Positions 55,427-64,000 of a stretch of 64,000 nucleotides of DNA are shown here, piece after piece. The notes beneath the pieces were generated by a model that saw nothing but the letters and a program-made list of their open reading frames with translations, was not told where the DNA came from and made no database searches. This DNA is from Aureimonas sp. AU20 (lineage in GTDB: Bacteria; Pseudomonadota; Alphaproteobacteria; Rhizobiales; Rhizobiaceae), in assembly GCF_001442755.1 (NCBI RefSeq), contig NZ_CP006367.1:2728001-2792000 (forward strand). Reading direction: 5' to 3'. The stretch's first letter is position 1. Every line of letters begins with the position of its first letter. A program made the translations under genes and the position numbers.

Positions 55427-55755
55427 TGCGCTTCCTTCTCGCCTTCTGCGTCGGTCCCGAAATAGGCCGCGCCGACGATCGACAGCGTGAGAAGGCGAGC
55501 CTCGTTAACCGGGCGCGGATAGACGTATGCCGACAGGAGCGCAGCGGCTTCCTGCGGATCGGTGCCACCGCCGATCAAGGCTAGGCGAATGGTCTGGTGA
55601 AGATCGGCTAGGCTGTAGTCATCGGAAAGGATGCGCCGCGCCAGGGCGCCGAAGCCGGAGCCGGTCACGCGCTCAAGCTCGAATGCTTGCGCGTTCGGGA
55701 GCGCGAAATCCCGCTCTTCGTCACCGAAGAACTGACGATGCGTTGTGCCGGTCAT
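55423..55755 (-). CDS. GTA gp10-like tail assembly chaperone family protein
   Basis: 110 aa. RQFFGDEERDFALPNAQAFE-LERVTGSGFGALARRILSD, then LADLHQTIRLALIGGGTDPQ-EAAALLSAYVYPRP resembles the gene-transfer-agent gp10 family (short beta start, then LE...g.g...l..r......d....ir.al.GgG). In GTAs this protein helps tail assembly, so its location between portal and protease is unusual. Overlaps both neighbours. Confidence 0.65.
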   Translation of the reverse strand: MTGTTHRQFFGDEERDFALPNAQAFELERVTGSGFGALARRILSDDYSLADLHQTIRLALIGGGTDPQEAAALLSAYVYPRPVNEARLLTLSIVGAAYFGTDAEGEKEAQ

Positions 55756-57077
55756 TCGGCTTCCTTCGCCGGTGCCGTTCCGGTCGTCGTGTTGGGATTG
55801 AGAAAGGCTTGGCCGCCTTCGTATGGGGCGCGGTTCTCCATCGCCCGAACCTCGTTGGGGTTCAGGATGCGCGAGGCGATGGCCTTGCTGTAGGCTTCGA
55901 AGCGAGCGGTGGTGTCAGCCCGGAGAAGGTCGTCGGTGATGAACTCGACGGAGAGGTCTTCGTCGGTGCCAGGGTCGAGAAGGACACGCTCGTAAGCGTC
56001 CTGCCATGCTTCGATCCAAGGTAGGAGCGTCAGTTCGCGGAACTGGCGAGCCATTTCTTCCGAGTTGCCCCAGGTCGCCCGGCCGAGTTCGAAAAGAAGA
56101 TGCGGCGGGATGCCGAAGGCGCGGGCGATCTCGTCAACGGCGAAGCGGCGAAGCTCAAGGAACTGCGCATCGACAGACGAGAAAGAGAAAGGCGTGACGG
56201 TCGCGCCATCGAAAAAGATCGCGGCCTTGCCGGAGTTGTCGACGCCTTCCAGGCCAGCGCGGGTGCGGGCGACGACATTCTTGCGGGTAGTCGAGCCGTC
56301 CCGGTCAGGGCCAGACGGCGCAGTCGCTTCGGGAGGATATACGATGCCGAATGACGGACGAGCGCCGTTCTGGAAGAGCTTGGCGCCATGCTTCTCCATC
56401 GCGAGGGCGAGCGCGATTGCTTCCCGCGCCAGCTTGATCGGAGCGAGACCCTTGAGCCCATCGTGATCGAATAGCAGGGCCGGAAGGTGAAGAACGTCCC
56501 GCGCCTCATAGGTGCGGACGCCATTGTTCGTCATCAGCCGATAGACAGGCTCGCCGAAGTCGTTTGCCTCGACGGTCATTGCGGCCGGATCAACGCGAAG
56601 GAACTCCACGACGGAGCCTTTCACGCGGTTCGCAATGGCGAAGCCGTTGCCATGCAAGAGCGCGTCCTGCGTCAACTGACGGCGAAGAGCGCCAGCCTGA
56701 ACGAGCGGCGAGGCGCGACGATGAATAAGACGATAGGCCGGGTGATCGTCTGCGACTTCCTTGCCGCCATCGGTTCGCCGATAGAGCTTCGCCGGCATCG
56801 TGCCGAGCGCAGAAGAAATTCGCGTTACAGCGAGGTTCACTGCTGGAACCGTCAAAGAACTCTTAGCGGTTACGAACACGCCGCCATGAGTTCCAGGCGC
56901 AGAGATTAGAGCTTCCCAGCCATCATCTTGCGATACAGGCGCGCTCTTCTCTTCGATCCCGAAGAGCTTTCCGAACGACGCTAGGAAGGACAACTTTGAC
57001 AACGAGAGACAACCGTGTTCATTACTTAACACTATTGTCTCATAGGCTGATTCGCGGCGGCAAGAAAAAAGCGACAT
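55752..57077 (-). CDS. Portal protein, HK97 type
   Basis: Up to 441 aa. VFVTAKSSLTVPAVNLAVTR-ISSALGTMPAKLYRR, HPAYRLIHRRASPLVQAGAL-RRQLTQDALLHGNGFAI and ARAFGIPPHLLFELGRATWGNSEEMARQF are core HK97 portal blocks. LPWIEAWQDAYERVLLDPG follows, with the end AIASRILNPNEVRAMENRAPY-EGG. The ATG at 57077 lies inside the arm of an intrinsic terminator and its first codons read into the T-run, so a later start is likely, for example GTG 57032, which keeps SKLSFLASFGKLFG. Confidence 0.9.
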   Translation of the reverse strand: MSLFSCRRESAYETIVLSNEHGCLSLSKLSFLASFGKLFGIEEKSAPVSQDDGWEALISAPGTHGGVFVTAKSSLTVPAVNLAVTRISSALGTMPAKLYRRTDGGKEVADDHPAYRLIHRRASPLVQAGALRRQLTQDALLHGNGFAIANRVKGSVVEFLRVDPAAMTVEANDFGEPVYRLMTNNGVRTYEARDVLHLPALLFDHDGLKGLAPIKLAREAIALALAMEKHGAKLFQNGARPSFGIVYPPEATAPSGPDRDGSTTRKNVVARTRAGLEGVDNSGKAAIFFDGATVTPFSFSSVDAQFLELRRFAVDEIARAFGIPPHLLFELGRATWGNSEEMARQFRELTLLPWIEAWQDAYERVLLDPGTDEDLSVEFITDDLLRADTTARFEAYSKAIASRILNPNEVRAMENRAPYEGGQAFLNPNTTTGTAPAKEAE

Positions 57078-57103
57078 AGGAAGTGAATCCCACGTCGCTT
57101 TTT
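57065..57103. terminator. Bidirectional terminator between integrase and portal genes
   Basis: AAAAAGCGAC (57066-57075) and GTCGCTTTTT (57094-57103) pair over 10 bp with an 18-nt loop, giving A/T tails on both strands. It lies 22 nt after the integrase stop and overlaps the first ATG of the portal frame. Confidence 0.8.
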
Positions 57104-57124
57104 ATTGTGATCGAATGTGAGCCG

Positions 57125-58915
57125 CTACGGCATTAGGTGCGAGAGGTCGAGGCCGGGATAAGCGATCTTCTCGATAAGCTCGACACGCTGGGTAAGAGTA
57201 CCCTGAGACAGCACCCCATAGATGTTGGTTGTAGAAGCTTTGGTATGGCCGAGGATATAACCGAAATCCTCGTTCATGTGACCCACCATGCGGAAGGCGT
57301 CAGCTACACCATGTCGAAATGAATAGAGCGAAAGGCCCCTACCCTTCTTCAAACCAATCCGTTCGAGGTAGCGTCCAAACTCGCGCGAGAAGTCGGCTAT
57401 CATCTGGCCGCGAGCGTTGCGCTTCGCTTCGGGGAAGAGCTTGGCCTCGCCAGCTTCCTTCATGCGAACGTGATGGTCGAGGAAGCCCAGGCGCACAAGT
57501 TCCGAGTGGATCGGGACAACGCGCATGGATCCGCGCGTTTTCACGCTCTTCTCGTCGTCGCCTAAGATGGTGATGTGCATGAAGGGAATGCCGTCCTGCG
57601 TTCTGACGTCGGCAACGGATAGTTGGGCGATCTCACCGGGTCGTGCGCCGCTGTAGAGCATGATAATCGGCACCCAAAACCGATGGTCGCGGATTGCGAC
57701 GTTCCCCGGCTTCGCGACGTTGCGCCATTCGTCAGAGCTTAGGCATCCGGTGAAGAGGGGTGACGAGAAGAGCGTCACAAGCTGGTCAGGCTTGAAGGGC
57801 GTCGTGGTGATTTTCTTCTCTTTCGCAAGGCTCATGCCTTGCGTCGGATTGATTTGCAGAACGCCGCGCTTCGTCAGCCAGTCGCAGAATGCTCCCAGGC
57901 TCGACAGATAGCGATTGATCGTCCGGGGCGTAAGCGTCGGCTTTCCGATGCGCTCGTTTTCCTTCACGATCTCCGGGAGCTTCATCCCAGCGAATGCCTT
58001 GGTTTCGGTCGCCTTCACAGGATAGAGTTCCAGAAGGTCCATCCACGCGGCGACGGCCGGCTTGTCGATCCGATGCGCAGGAAAGCCCGTGCCGTGAACC
58101 TCAATAAAGCTTCGAATGTCGCGCCGGGCCTGATTCAGAGTGTCGGGAGCCACGCCGTTGGGATTCTGACGCGCGTACTTCTCGAAAAGCTCCATGATCG
58201 TTTCGCCCGGCTTTGCGGTCTCGTGAGCCGTGCCGGTCGGCGGGGTGACAACGGGGTCTTTTGACGTGCCGGAATAGTCGCCCGCGTCCCGTTCTAACGA
58301 ACGCTCAAGATATTGAATTTCAGCCCGCATGAAACGGCGAGCGAGGTCCGTATAGTCAGACGAACCGGGCTTAGTTAGAAGACGGTTTTTCCGAATGAAC
58401 TCGTCTACCTCGTCGGCGATCAAGGCGAACTCGCCTTCTGTCAGGTGTCGCCGGAGAGTGTCCAGTTTCACGCGGCGAGCATGTGCGTCCCATTCGCGTC
58501 CGCCCTTCGTGACAAGGAAGTCAGTGCTTGCACTCAGAACGGCGAGACCATCGCCAAGGTCAAATCCCTCGCGTTGGATCGTCGCGATGGTATCTTCCCT
58601 CGCCTTCTCGATCTCGTCGGGCGTCGGCATATGCTGCCGTGCGATCTCGTCGCGTTCCAGCGCGCCGGAATAGTGATCCCAGCCGGCGCGCTCGCGATCT
58701 TCTGCCGAGACGTTTTGCCGGGACCGGAGGTCGTCAAACTCCCGGTTCCACTCTTCGATAACGGGCCACATGCGTCGCTTCGCTTCGTCCCGATCCTTCG
58801 TTCGGAGCGACTTCTTGCGGAACTCAGCCCCGACGATCTCGCGAAGGTCGAGCGGAACCCGAAGGCGAGCGTAGTAGCTCGCGCCGATCCGAATGAGGTA
58901 GGAAACTTGCGACAT
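57125..58915 (-). CDS. int: Large tyrosine integrase of element 2
   Basis: 596 aa. N-terminal RIGASYYARLRVPLDLREIVGAEFRKKSLRTKD is the DUF6538-type arm-binding start; a long helical middle (80-235) follows. Then SAM-like core (ETIMELFEKYARQNPNG) and a catalytic domain with IIMLYSGARPGEIAQLS (Arg), SLYSFRHGVADAF, where the HxxR position has Tyr instead of His, and GYILGHTKASTTNIYG with the nucleophile Tyr. It lies 116 bp from attR, as expected for the integrase of this element. Confidence 0.92.
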   Translation of the reverse strand: MSQVSYLIRIGASYYARLRVPLDLREIVGAEFRKKSLRTKDRDEAKRRMWPVIEEWNREFDDLRSRQNVSAEDRERAGWDHYSGALERDEIARQHMPTPDEIEKAREDTIATIQREGFDLGDGLAVLSASTDFLVTKGGREWDAHARRVKLDTLRRHLTEGEFALIADEVDEFIRKNRLLTKPGSSDYTDLARRFMRAEIQYLERSLERDAGDYSGTSKDPVVTPPTGTAHETAKPGETIMELFEKYARQNPNGVAPDTLNQARRDIRSFIEVHGTGFPAHRIDKPAVAAWMDLLELYPVKATETKAFAGMKLPEIVKENERIGKPTLTPRTINRYLSSLGAFCDWLTKRGVLQINPTQGMSLAKEKKITTTPFKPDQLVTLFSSPLFTGCLSSDEWRNVAKPGNVAIRDHRFWVPIIMLYSGARPGEIAQLSVADVRTQDGIPFMHITILGDDEKSVKTRGSMRVVPIHSELVRLGFLDHHVRMKEAGEAKLFPEAKRNARGQMIADFSREFGRYLERIGLKKGRGLSLYSFRHGVADAFRMVGHMNEDFGYILGHTKASTTNIYGVLSQGTLTQRVELIEKIAYPGLDLSHLMP

Positions 58916-59031
58916 GTAAGCCCTATGGCTGGGTCGTGTGTACCAGCCGTGTGTACCAGTCGCTTGCGAAAAAGGTCAACGTCTGCAATAGTTTGAAGCG
59001 AAACAGGCGCTTAGAAAAAGTTGGATTATGT

Positions 59032-59048
59032 TCCAGGCGCCCCAGCCA
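59032..59048 (+). repeat. attR core of element 2
   Basis: tccaggcgccccagcca, an exact 17-bp copy of the 3' end of tRNA-Gln at 41596-41612. It is not part of a full tRNA; only the terminal piece is duplicated. Marks the right end of element 2. Confidence 0.9.
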
Positions 59049-59111
59049 TATCTCCTTCAAACCGACCTGGGTTCCACGGAGCATGCGATCCGCAGAACCC
59101 TATCAAGCCCG

Positions 59112-60920
59112 CTAGATCTCATTGCCCGATAAGGTAGCGGCCGTCTGGATCAACGCGAGATGCGTCAGGCCTTGCGGCATGTTGCCGAGGAAGGTGCGCT
59201 TCTCGGGATCGATCATCTCGCTGTATATGCCGGAGCCGAGGTCCAGGCCATCCAGCAATGCTCGGAAGCGCGATTCGGCTTCTTCGCGGTGGCCGAGAAG
59301 CGCCAGCGCCTCGCAGATCCAGAAGGAACAGGCCAGGAAACAGCCTTCATCCTCTTCGACGCCATTGTAGCGGTAGTGGAACGGACCGGCGGCCAAGTTG
59401 CGGTCTATAGCGCGAATCGTCTTCTCCAGCCGATCCTGCCCGTCGAAGCCGAAGCGCACCGCCAATGCCAGGGAGGCGTCATAGGCGTCGCTGCCGGGGA
59501 AGAAGAGATAGGACTGCTTCTCCTCGCTCCAGCAATTCTGATCGATCCATTCGGCGATGCGATCGCGCGTGCGCTCCCAGCGGGGCTTGCAGGTGGAGGG
59601 AAGATGGCCGCCCCCGGCCAGCTCGGCGGCGCGCGCCATGCCCTGCCAGGCGCTGATCTTCGACATTGTGTAGTGTTCGGTCTCTTCCAACTCCCAGATG
59701 CCGGCGTCCTTCTTGCGCCAGCTGTCGGCGCAGATATCGGCCATGCGCGCCAAGACCTCGGCGCTGTGGGGGTCGATGATATGCCCGTCCGCGACGAAGC
59801 GGGCCGCCGTTTCGAAAATGTCGCCGAAGACGCCGAGCTGGAGCTGGCCGGCCGCCTGATTGCCACGCACGACGGGGCGGCTGTCGCGATAGCCCGGGAG
59901 GTCGATCTCGGTGACGTCCTCGACCAGCTTGCCGTTCAGTTCGTAGCAGACCTGCGGCCCATGCTCCTCCAGGCGGTGGATGAGCCAAGTGAAGGCCGCC
60001 TTGGCCTCGGACTTGGCGCCAATCCGCAGGAAGGCCTTGATCGTGTAGGAGGCGTCGCGCACCCAGGCGTAGCGGTAGTCGTAGTTCTTGTGATTGCCGA
60101 TTCCCTCGGGCAGCGAGGTCGTGGCGGCGGCGGCGATCGCGCCGGTCGGAGAATAGAGCAGGAATTTCAGCGCCAGCGCGCTGCGCATGACCTCTGGCGC
60201 GAACTTGCCGTCGTAACCGATCTCCTCCGACCACTCGCGCCACTCCTTATCGGAGACATCGATGCGCCGATCGATCTCCTCCATGGTCGCGACGACCAAC
60301 GGTTCGTTCTGGCCGGCCAGGATGGCAACGATCTCTCGCCTGCCCGCCTCCACGCGGAACCGCGCCTCGATCCCGTCGTCGCCCTCCTCGACCATTTCCA
60401 CGCCATCGGAATGACGGAAGAGGCCGAGAACGTCTCCGGCATGAAAAGTCGTCGCGTTGTCGTTGCGGGAGAAGTAGGGGCAGATTGAATTGGCCCGCGT
60501 GCTGAACCGCAGGCGGACGCGGAACTCCACGGAGCCATCCAGCCCTTCGACCCGCCGAGCCAATTCGCACCAAGGCAGGCGACCGCCGGGGCCCGTGTTG
60601 ACGGACTCGGTCAGGACGGCCCGTCCGCTGGCGGTGGTGAAGATCGTCTCGTGGACATTGCTGCCTTCGCGATAGCCGCGTTCGACGGAGAAGGGCTCCG
60701 TCGGCGTGACAGAGAAGGACCCGCCCTCACCTTCCGCCAGAAGTCGATCGAACATCGGAGGCGAGTCGAGATTGGGGACACACCACCAGTCGATGGAGCC
60801 GTCGGCGCCGGAAAGCGCGACGGACCTTCCGTCGCCCAGGGCGGCATAGGCGCAAAGCGGGAGATATCCGAGATCGGCACGATTCGGAAAAGGCCCCTTG
60901 CGGGGATAGGGCTTGAGCAT
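59112..60920 (-). CDS. GH15-family glucoamylase / trehalase-like protein
   Basis: 602 aa from ATG 60920; upstream codons to 61379 run through tRNA-Pro and are rejected. DLGYLPLCAYAALGDGRSVALSGADGSIDWWCVP (N-terminal beta domain), then LPEGIGNHKNYDYRYAWVRDASYTIKAFLRIG with the general-acid region and EDEGCFLACSFWICEALALLG. This is the bacterial GH15 trehalase/glucan 1,4-alpha-glucosidase layout. Cytoplasmic, with no signal peptide. Probably hydrolyses trehalose or maltodextrin. First host gene right of element 2. Confidence 0.88.
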   Translation of the reverse strand: MLKPYPRKGPFPNRADLGYLPLCAYAALGDGRSVALSGADGSIDWWCVPNLDSPPMFDRLLAEGEGGSFSVTPTEPFSVERGYREGSNVHETIFTTASGRAVLTESVNTGPGGRLPWCELARRVEGLDGSVEFRVRLRFSTRANSICPYFSRNDNATTFHAGDVLGLFRHSDGVEMVEEGDDGIEARFRVEAGRREIVAILAGQNEPLVVATMEEIDRRIDVSDKEWREWSEEIGYDGKFAPEVMRSALALKFLLYSPTGAIAAAATTSLPEGIGNHKNYDYRYAWVRDASYTIKAFLRIGAKSEAKAAFTWLIHRLEEHGPQVCYELNGKLVEDVTEIDLPGYRDSRPVVRGNQAAGQLQLGVFGDIFETAARFVADGHIIDPHSAEVLARMADICADSWRKKDAGIWELEETEHYTMSKISAWQGMARAAELAGGGHLPSTCKPRWERTRDRIAEWIDQNCWSEEKQSYLFFPGSDAYDASLALAVRFGFDGQDRLEKTIRAIDRNLAAGPFHYRYNGVEEDEGCFLACSFWICEALALLGHREEAESRFRALLDGLDLGSGIYSEMIDPEKRTFLGNMPQGLTHLALIQTAATLSGNEI

Positions 60921-61137
60921 GAAACGCCACTCGGCTCGACCGGACACGACTGAAAGAAGCCGACGCCGACTGTTGATCACGCAAGCCGAATGCCTGGAGG
61001 GCCGACCGGGTTTCACGAGCGCGCATCGGTCGCAGGGTTTGCGACGGGAACGCTTCAAACCGTCATTACATTCGAAAGCACGGCTCCGAAAATGCCTGCG
61101 AACATTCGATACAACAAGCAAGGAATTTTCGGAGAAG

Positions 61138-61214
61138 TGGTCGGAGCGAGAGGATTCGAACCTCCGACCCCCTGAACCCCATTCAGGTGCGCTACCAGGC
61201 TGCGCTACGCTCCG
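61138..61214 (-). tRNA. tRNA-Pro (GGG)
   Basis: 77 nt with encoded CCA. Minus strand starts CGGAGCGTAGCGCAGCCTGG, anticodon stem CCTGA/TCAGG around GGG, T arm CGGAGG/CCTCCG region intact. The 5' half is almost identical to tRNA-Pro(CGG) at 41288. The flanks 60921-61137 and 61215-61479 show no gene. Confidence 0.96.
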
Positions 61215-61479
61215 ACTGATGAACTCCGTAGAAGATGGGGCTCTCGAAAGCAAGCGATTTCGGCGCGTTGTTCGAACCAACGGTGAGAAACCGGGGAAAG
61301 GTCGAATTGCTCTTGGCTGCGCTGTCCGGCTGCAGTGAGGCGGTGCATCGGCGGCCCACAAAACCGGGTCTGCAGACAACGGACATCTGGCGCAGGCGCA
61401 CGCGCATGCGCAAAAGCTATGTCAGGGATGGGAAACGCGCAAAGCGCCATGGCGGGTCTCGACTCGAGACCCGCAGCCG

Positions 61480-62022
61480 TCAGCGAACCTGATCGAGCAG
61501 CCGCTTGAGTTCCAGCAGCTCGAGAATCACGCCGTTGAGGCGTGTCGCGGCGTCGCCGGACAGAGCGGGCGAACCGACGAGGATGTCGCCTTCGCGTTCA
61601 CGCCGCAGAAGGTTGGACAGGCCGCCGCGCGGCTTTTCCGGCACGTAGACTGGCATGGATTCGTCTGCGGTCTCGTCGATTTCGTCCGGCTCGGAATTCG
61701 CCCCGCCACCCGCGCGGCCGGACTGAAGACGCTCCAGGCCGCTGAGATCGCCGCCACCGATCGCCATGACGGCGCGCGGCCCGCTTTCTCTCAAGATGCG
61801 CTGAACGCCGCGGATCGTGAATCCACGGACATAGAGGAGATATCGGATGCCCTTGAGCAGCTCGACATCGTCCGGGCGATAATAGCGGCGGCCCCCGCCG
61901 CGCTTCATCGGCCGGATCTGAGGGAAACGCGTTTCCCAGAAGCGCAGCACATGCTGCGGCAGGTCGAGATCTTCCGCGACTTCGCTGATGGTTCGAAACG
62001 CGTCGGCGCTCTTGTCGGTCAT
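61480..62022 (-). CDS. MerR-family transcriptional regulator
   Basis: 180 aa. [69 protein letters not shown] is a textbook MerR winged-helix domain (residues 8-78), with an acidic low-complexity linker and a C-terminal helix [19 protein letters not shown]. No metal-binding Cys. In Rhizobiales this gene regularly follows ihfA. It is 13 nt after the ihfA stop, likely one operon. Confidence 0.92.
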   Translation of the reverse strand: MTDKSADAFRTISEVAEDLDLPQHVLRFWETRFPQIRPMKRGGGRRYYRPDDVELLKGIRYLLYVRGFTIRGVQRILRESGPRAVMAIGGGDLSGLERLQSGRAGGGANSEPDEIDETADESMPVYVPEKPRGGLSNLLRREREGDILVGSPALSGDAATRLNGVILELLELKRLLDQVR

Positions 62023-62035
62023 CCCGCGCGCGCCA

Positions 62036-62377
62036 TCACTCGGCCGCCTTCAGAACCGGCTGGGCGGTGCCACTGCGCCGGTCATGCGCCGCGAGGATGC
62101 GGTCCTTCATGACGTTGGACGGCTTGAACACCGCGACGCGGCGCGGCGAGATCGGCACTTCCTCGCCGGTCTTGGGGTTGCGGCCCACGCGCTCGTTCTT
62201 GCTGCGCACGAGGAAGGAGCCGAAGGACGAGATCTTCACGGCCTCGCCCTTGGCGATCGTCGTGCAGATTTCTTCCAGAACCGATTCCACGAGATAGGCC
62301 GACTCGGTTCGCGAGAGGCCAATCTTCCGGAACACCGCCTCGGCGAGATCGGCCCGCGTCAACGTCCTGTCTCCCAT
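62036..62377 (-). CDS. ihfA: Integration host factor subunit alpha
   Basis: 113 aa from ATG 62377. [80 protein letters not shown]: the complete HU/IHF fold with the alpha-subunit [14 protein letters not shown]-bending arm. A host nucleoid protein that bends DNA and also serves phage integrases. Slightly longer C-terminus than in E. coli, typical of Rhizobiales. Confidence 0.96.
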   Translation of the reverse strand: MGDRTLTRADLAEAVFRKIGLSRTESAYLVESVLEEICTTIAKGEAVKISSFGSFLVRSKNERVGRNPKTGEEVPISPRRVAVFKPSNVMKDRILAAHDRRSGTAQPVLKAAE

Positions 62378-62495
62378 GCGCTTCCCCTGCTCAACTGCCA
62401 AGCGCGCCACCGTCCCATGCCCCCAAAGCCAATCGGGAACGGTTCGCCCTGCTGATCGAAAATACCGAAAACCGTAGCGCAATCAAGCCTTCAGC

Positions 62496-63470
62496 TTACC
62501 AGCGGACGACCACCGCGCCCCAGGTGAAGCCGCCGCCCATCGCTTCGAGCAGCACGAGATCGCCCTGTTTGATGCGGCCGTCGCGGCAGGCGACGTCCAG
62601 CGCCAGAGGAATAGAGGCAGCGGAGGTGTTGCCGTGCCGGTCCACCGTCACCACCACCTTCTCCGGCGCGATGCCGAGCTTCTTGGCCGAAGCGTCGATG
62701 ATCCGCCGGTTCGCCTGATGCGGCACGAACCAGTCGATGTCCTCGGCCGAGATGCCGAGCGTGGAGAAGGAATCCTCCACCACGTCGGTGATCATGCCGA
62801 CCGCATGCTTGAAGACCTCGCGCCCTTCCATCCGAAGATGGCCGATCGTCCCGGTGGAGGAGGGGCCGCCATCGACATAGAGCTTTTCGAAATGGTTGCC
62901 GTCCGAGCGCAGCTTGGCGGTGAGCACCCCTCGCCCCGCCTCCTCGGCTTCCTCGCGCCGCTCCAGAACCACCGCCGCCGCACCGTCGCCAAACAGAACG
63001 CAGGTCGTGCGGTCGGTCCAGTCGAGGATGCGGCTGAAGGTTTCGGCGCCGATCACAAGCGCGCGGCGCGCCAGCCCCGAGCGCAGATGCAGGTCGGCTG
63101 TGGTCAGCGCGTAGACGAAGCCGCTGCACACGGCCTGCATATCGAAGGCATAGCCGGCCGTGATGCCGAGCCGGCGCTGGATCTGCACGGCCGAGGCGGG
63201 GAAGGTGTTGTCGGGCGTGGCGGTCGCCACGATGATCAAATCGATGTCGGTGGGCTGGAGGCCGGCGGCCTCCAGGGCTTGGCGCGCCGCCTCCTCGCCA
63301 AGCGAGACCGTGGTCTCGCCTTCACCCGCGATATAGCGCTGGCGGATGCCGGTGCGCTGCTGGATCCATTCGTCGCTCGTGTCGACCAGCGCTTCCATCT
63401 CGGCATTGGGCATCAGGCGGCGCGGCAGCGAGGAGCCGGTGCCCAGGATCACGGAACGGGTGACGGTCAT
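62496..63470 (-). CDS. fabH: Beta-ketoacyl-ACP synthase III
   Basis: 324 aa. Catalytic triad: Cys115 in [10 protein letters not shown], His251 in [10 protein letters not shown] and Asn281 in [27 protein letters not shown] and [13 protein letters not shown] are FabH hallmarks. It condenses acetyl-CoA with malonyl-ACP to start type II fatty acid synthesis. Start ATG overlaps the plsX stop by ATGA. Confidence 0.97.
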   Translation of the reverse strand: MTVTRSVILGTGSSLPRRLMPNAEMEALVDTSDEWIQQRTGIRQRYIAGEGETTVSLGEEAARQALEAAGLQPTDIDLIIVATATPDNTFPASAVQIQRRLGITAGYAFDMQAVCSGFVYALTTADLHLRSGLARRALVIGAETFSRILDWTDRTTCVLFGDGAAAVVLERREEAEEAGRGVLTAKLRSDGNHFEKLYVDGGPSSTGTIGHLRMEGREVFKHAVGMITDVVEDSFSTLGISAEDIDWFVPHQANRRIIDASAKKLGIAPEKVVVTVDRHGNTSAASIPLALDVACRDGRIKQGDLVLLEAMGGGFTWGAVVVRW

Positions 63471-64000
63471 TGAAGCGCTTCTTTCGATTCGGAGGCGGCG
63501 AGCGCTCCCAACTCGGCCGCCGCGGCGACCTGCGTGTAGACGTCGCTGATGTCGGCCTCGATCTTGGCCAGCAATCCGTTGGCCGCCATGGCATAGGCCA
63601 CGTCGATCGCAGCCGCCGTGCCTTCCGCATCGGAGCTGCCGTGGCTCTTGATGACGACGCCGTTCAGGCCGAGAAACACGCCGCCGTTGACCTTGTTGGG
63701 GTCCATCTTGTCGCGAAGCCGGTCGAACGCGCTCTTGGCGAAGAGATAGCCGATCTTGGCCATCCAGGTCCGCGTCATCGCCGCGCGAAGATAGGATGCG
63801 ATCTGCTTGGCCGTCCCTTCCGCCGTCTTCAGCGCGATATTGCCTGTGAAGCCCTCGGTGACGACGACGTCCACCGTGCCCTTGCCGAGATCGGTGCCTT
63901 CCACGAAGCCGCGATATTCGAGGCCCGCGATCGGCGTTTCCTTCAGGAGACGGCCGGCTTCCTTGACGTCGTCCTGGCCCTTCACCTCTTCCACGCCGAT
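63467..64000 (-). CDS. plsX: Phosphate acyltransferase PlsX (C-terminal part, cut by window end)
   Basis: The frame stays open to base 64000. Visible: [22 protein letters not shown], the conserved [16 protein letters not shown] signature, and [20 protein letters not shown], the C-terminal PlsX block. Makes acyl-phosphate from acyl-ACP for phospholipid synthesis; the plsX-fabH-ihfA order is the common alphaproteobacterial arrangement. The N-terminal half lies outside the window. Confidence 0.96.
   Translation of the reverse strand: MGVEEVKGQDDVKEAGRLLKETPIAGLEYRGFVEGTDLGKGTVDVVVTEGFTGNIALKTAEGTAKQIASYLRAAMTRTWMAKIGYLFAKSAFDRLRDKMDPNKVNGGVFLGLNGVVIKSHGSSDAEGTAAAIDVAYAMAANGLLAKIEADISDVYTQVAAAAELGALAASESKEALQ

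Larger units (their letters stand above)
41596..59048. mobile_element. Element 2: 17.4-kb capsid-encoding integrative element / defective siphovirus at tRNA-Gln
   Basis: Bounded by a 17-bp direct repeat of the tRNA-Gln 3' end, with the integrase beside the right copy. It encodes a complete HK97-type head-packaging set plus tail tube, chaperone, gpM-like protein and tape measure, and a HUH replication initiator next to DnaA boxes. Missing are tail-tip/receptor proteins, lysis genes and a recognisable repressor. All genes are on one strand, in an order unlike standard siphoviruses. Either a degraded prophage or a satellite-type element that borrows tail tips and lysis from a helper; the sequence alone does not decide. 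Confidence 0.85.

Noticed and set aside
59160..60488. 442-codon plus-strand ORF antisense to the GH15 gene
   Set aside because: Shadow of a GC-rich gene; no recognisable domain.

Overview
The window looks like a piece of an alphaproteobacterial chromosome, most likely Hyphomicrobiales/Rhizobiales. This rests on the GC-rich coding sequence, the conserved host block plsX-fabH-ihfA-MerR at the right edge, and the flavour of the phage genes (GapR/DUF2312, GTA-type tail chaperone, P63C). Genus is not determined. About 59 of 64 kb is mobile DNA: two different prophage-like elements sit side by side at two neighbouring tRNA genes, tRNA-Pro(CGG) and tRNA-Gln(TTG), only about 170 bp apart.

Element 1 (window start to about 41.3 kb; the left end lies outside the window) is a podovirus-type temperate phage with a P22-like head. 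From 25.1 kb leftward on the minus strand runs the late operon: TerS, TerL, portal, scaffold, coat, adaptor, fibre, DNA-stabilisation and ejection proteins, two of them with muralytic domains. From 31.8 kb leftward runs an early/replication operon: Cro-like regulator, GapR, nucleases, replication-initiation proteins, ThyX and a DnaA domain IV protein, followed by a phage-borne initiator tRNA-fMet. A LexA/CI-type repressor is transcribed rightward at 31.9 kb, followed by a tightly overlapping rightward operon with ERF annealing protein, YqaJ exonuclease, cytosine methyltransferase, Xis and integrase. TATCGCA-N5-TGCGATA operators occur at both the repressor region and the start of the rightward operon. 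The coat gene is split by an 848-bp sequence with the hallmarks of a group I intron carrying an HNH endonuclease.

Element 2 (41.6-59.05 kb, about 17.4 kb) is bounded by a 17-bp direct repeat of the 3' end of tRNA-Gln. It carries an integrase, HK97-type head genes (portal, protease, capsid, terminases, connectors), tail tube, tail chaperone, gpM-like protein and a tape measure with an embedded lysozyme-like domain. It also has a HUH-type replication initiator, probably frameshifted, beside a cluster of DnaA boxes. Gene order is strongly permuted. No tail-tip or receptor-binding genes, lysis genes or repressor are recognisable, so it is either a defective siphovirus or a capsid-encoding satellite-like element.

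The host part at the right (59.1-64 kb) holds a GH15 glucoamylase/trehalase-like enzyme, tRNA-Pro(GGG), and the operon plsX-fabH-ihfA-merR-type regulator on the minus strand.
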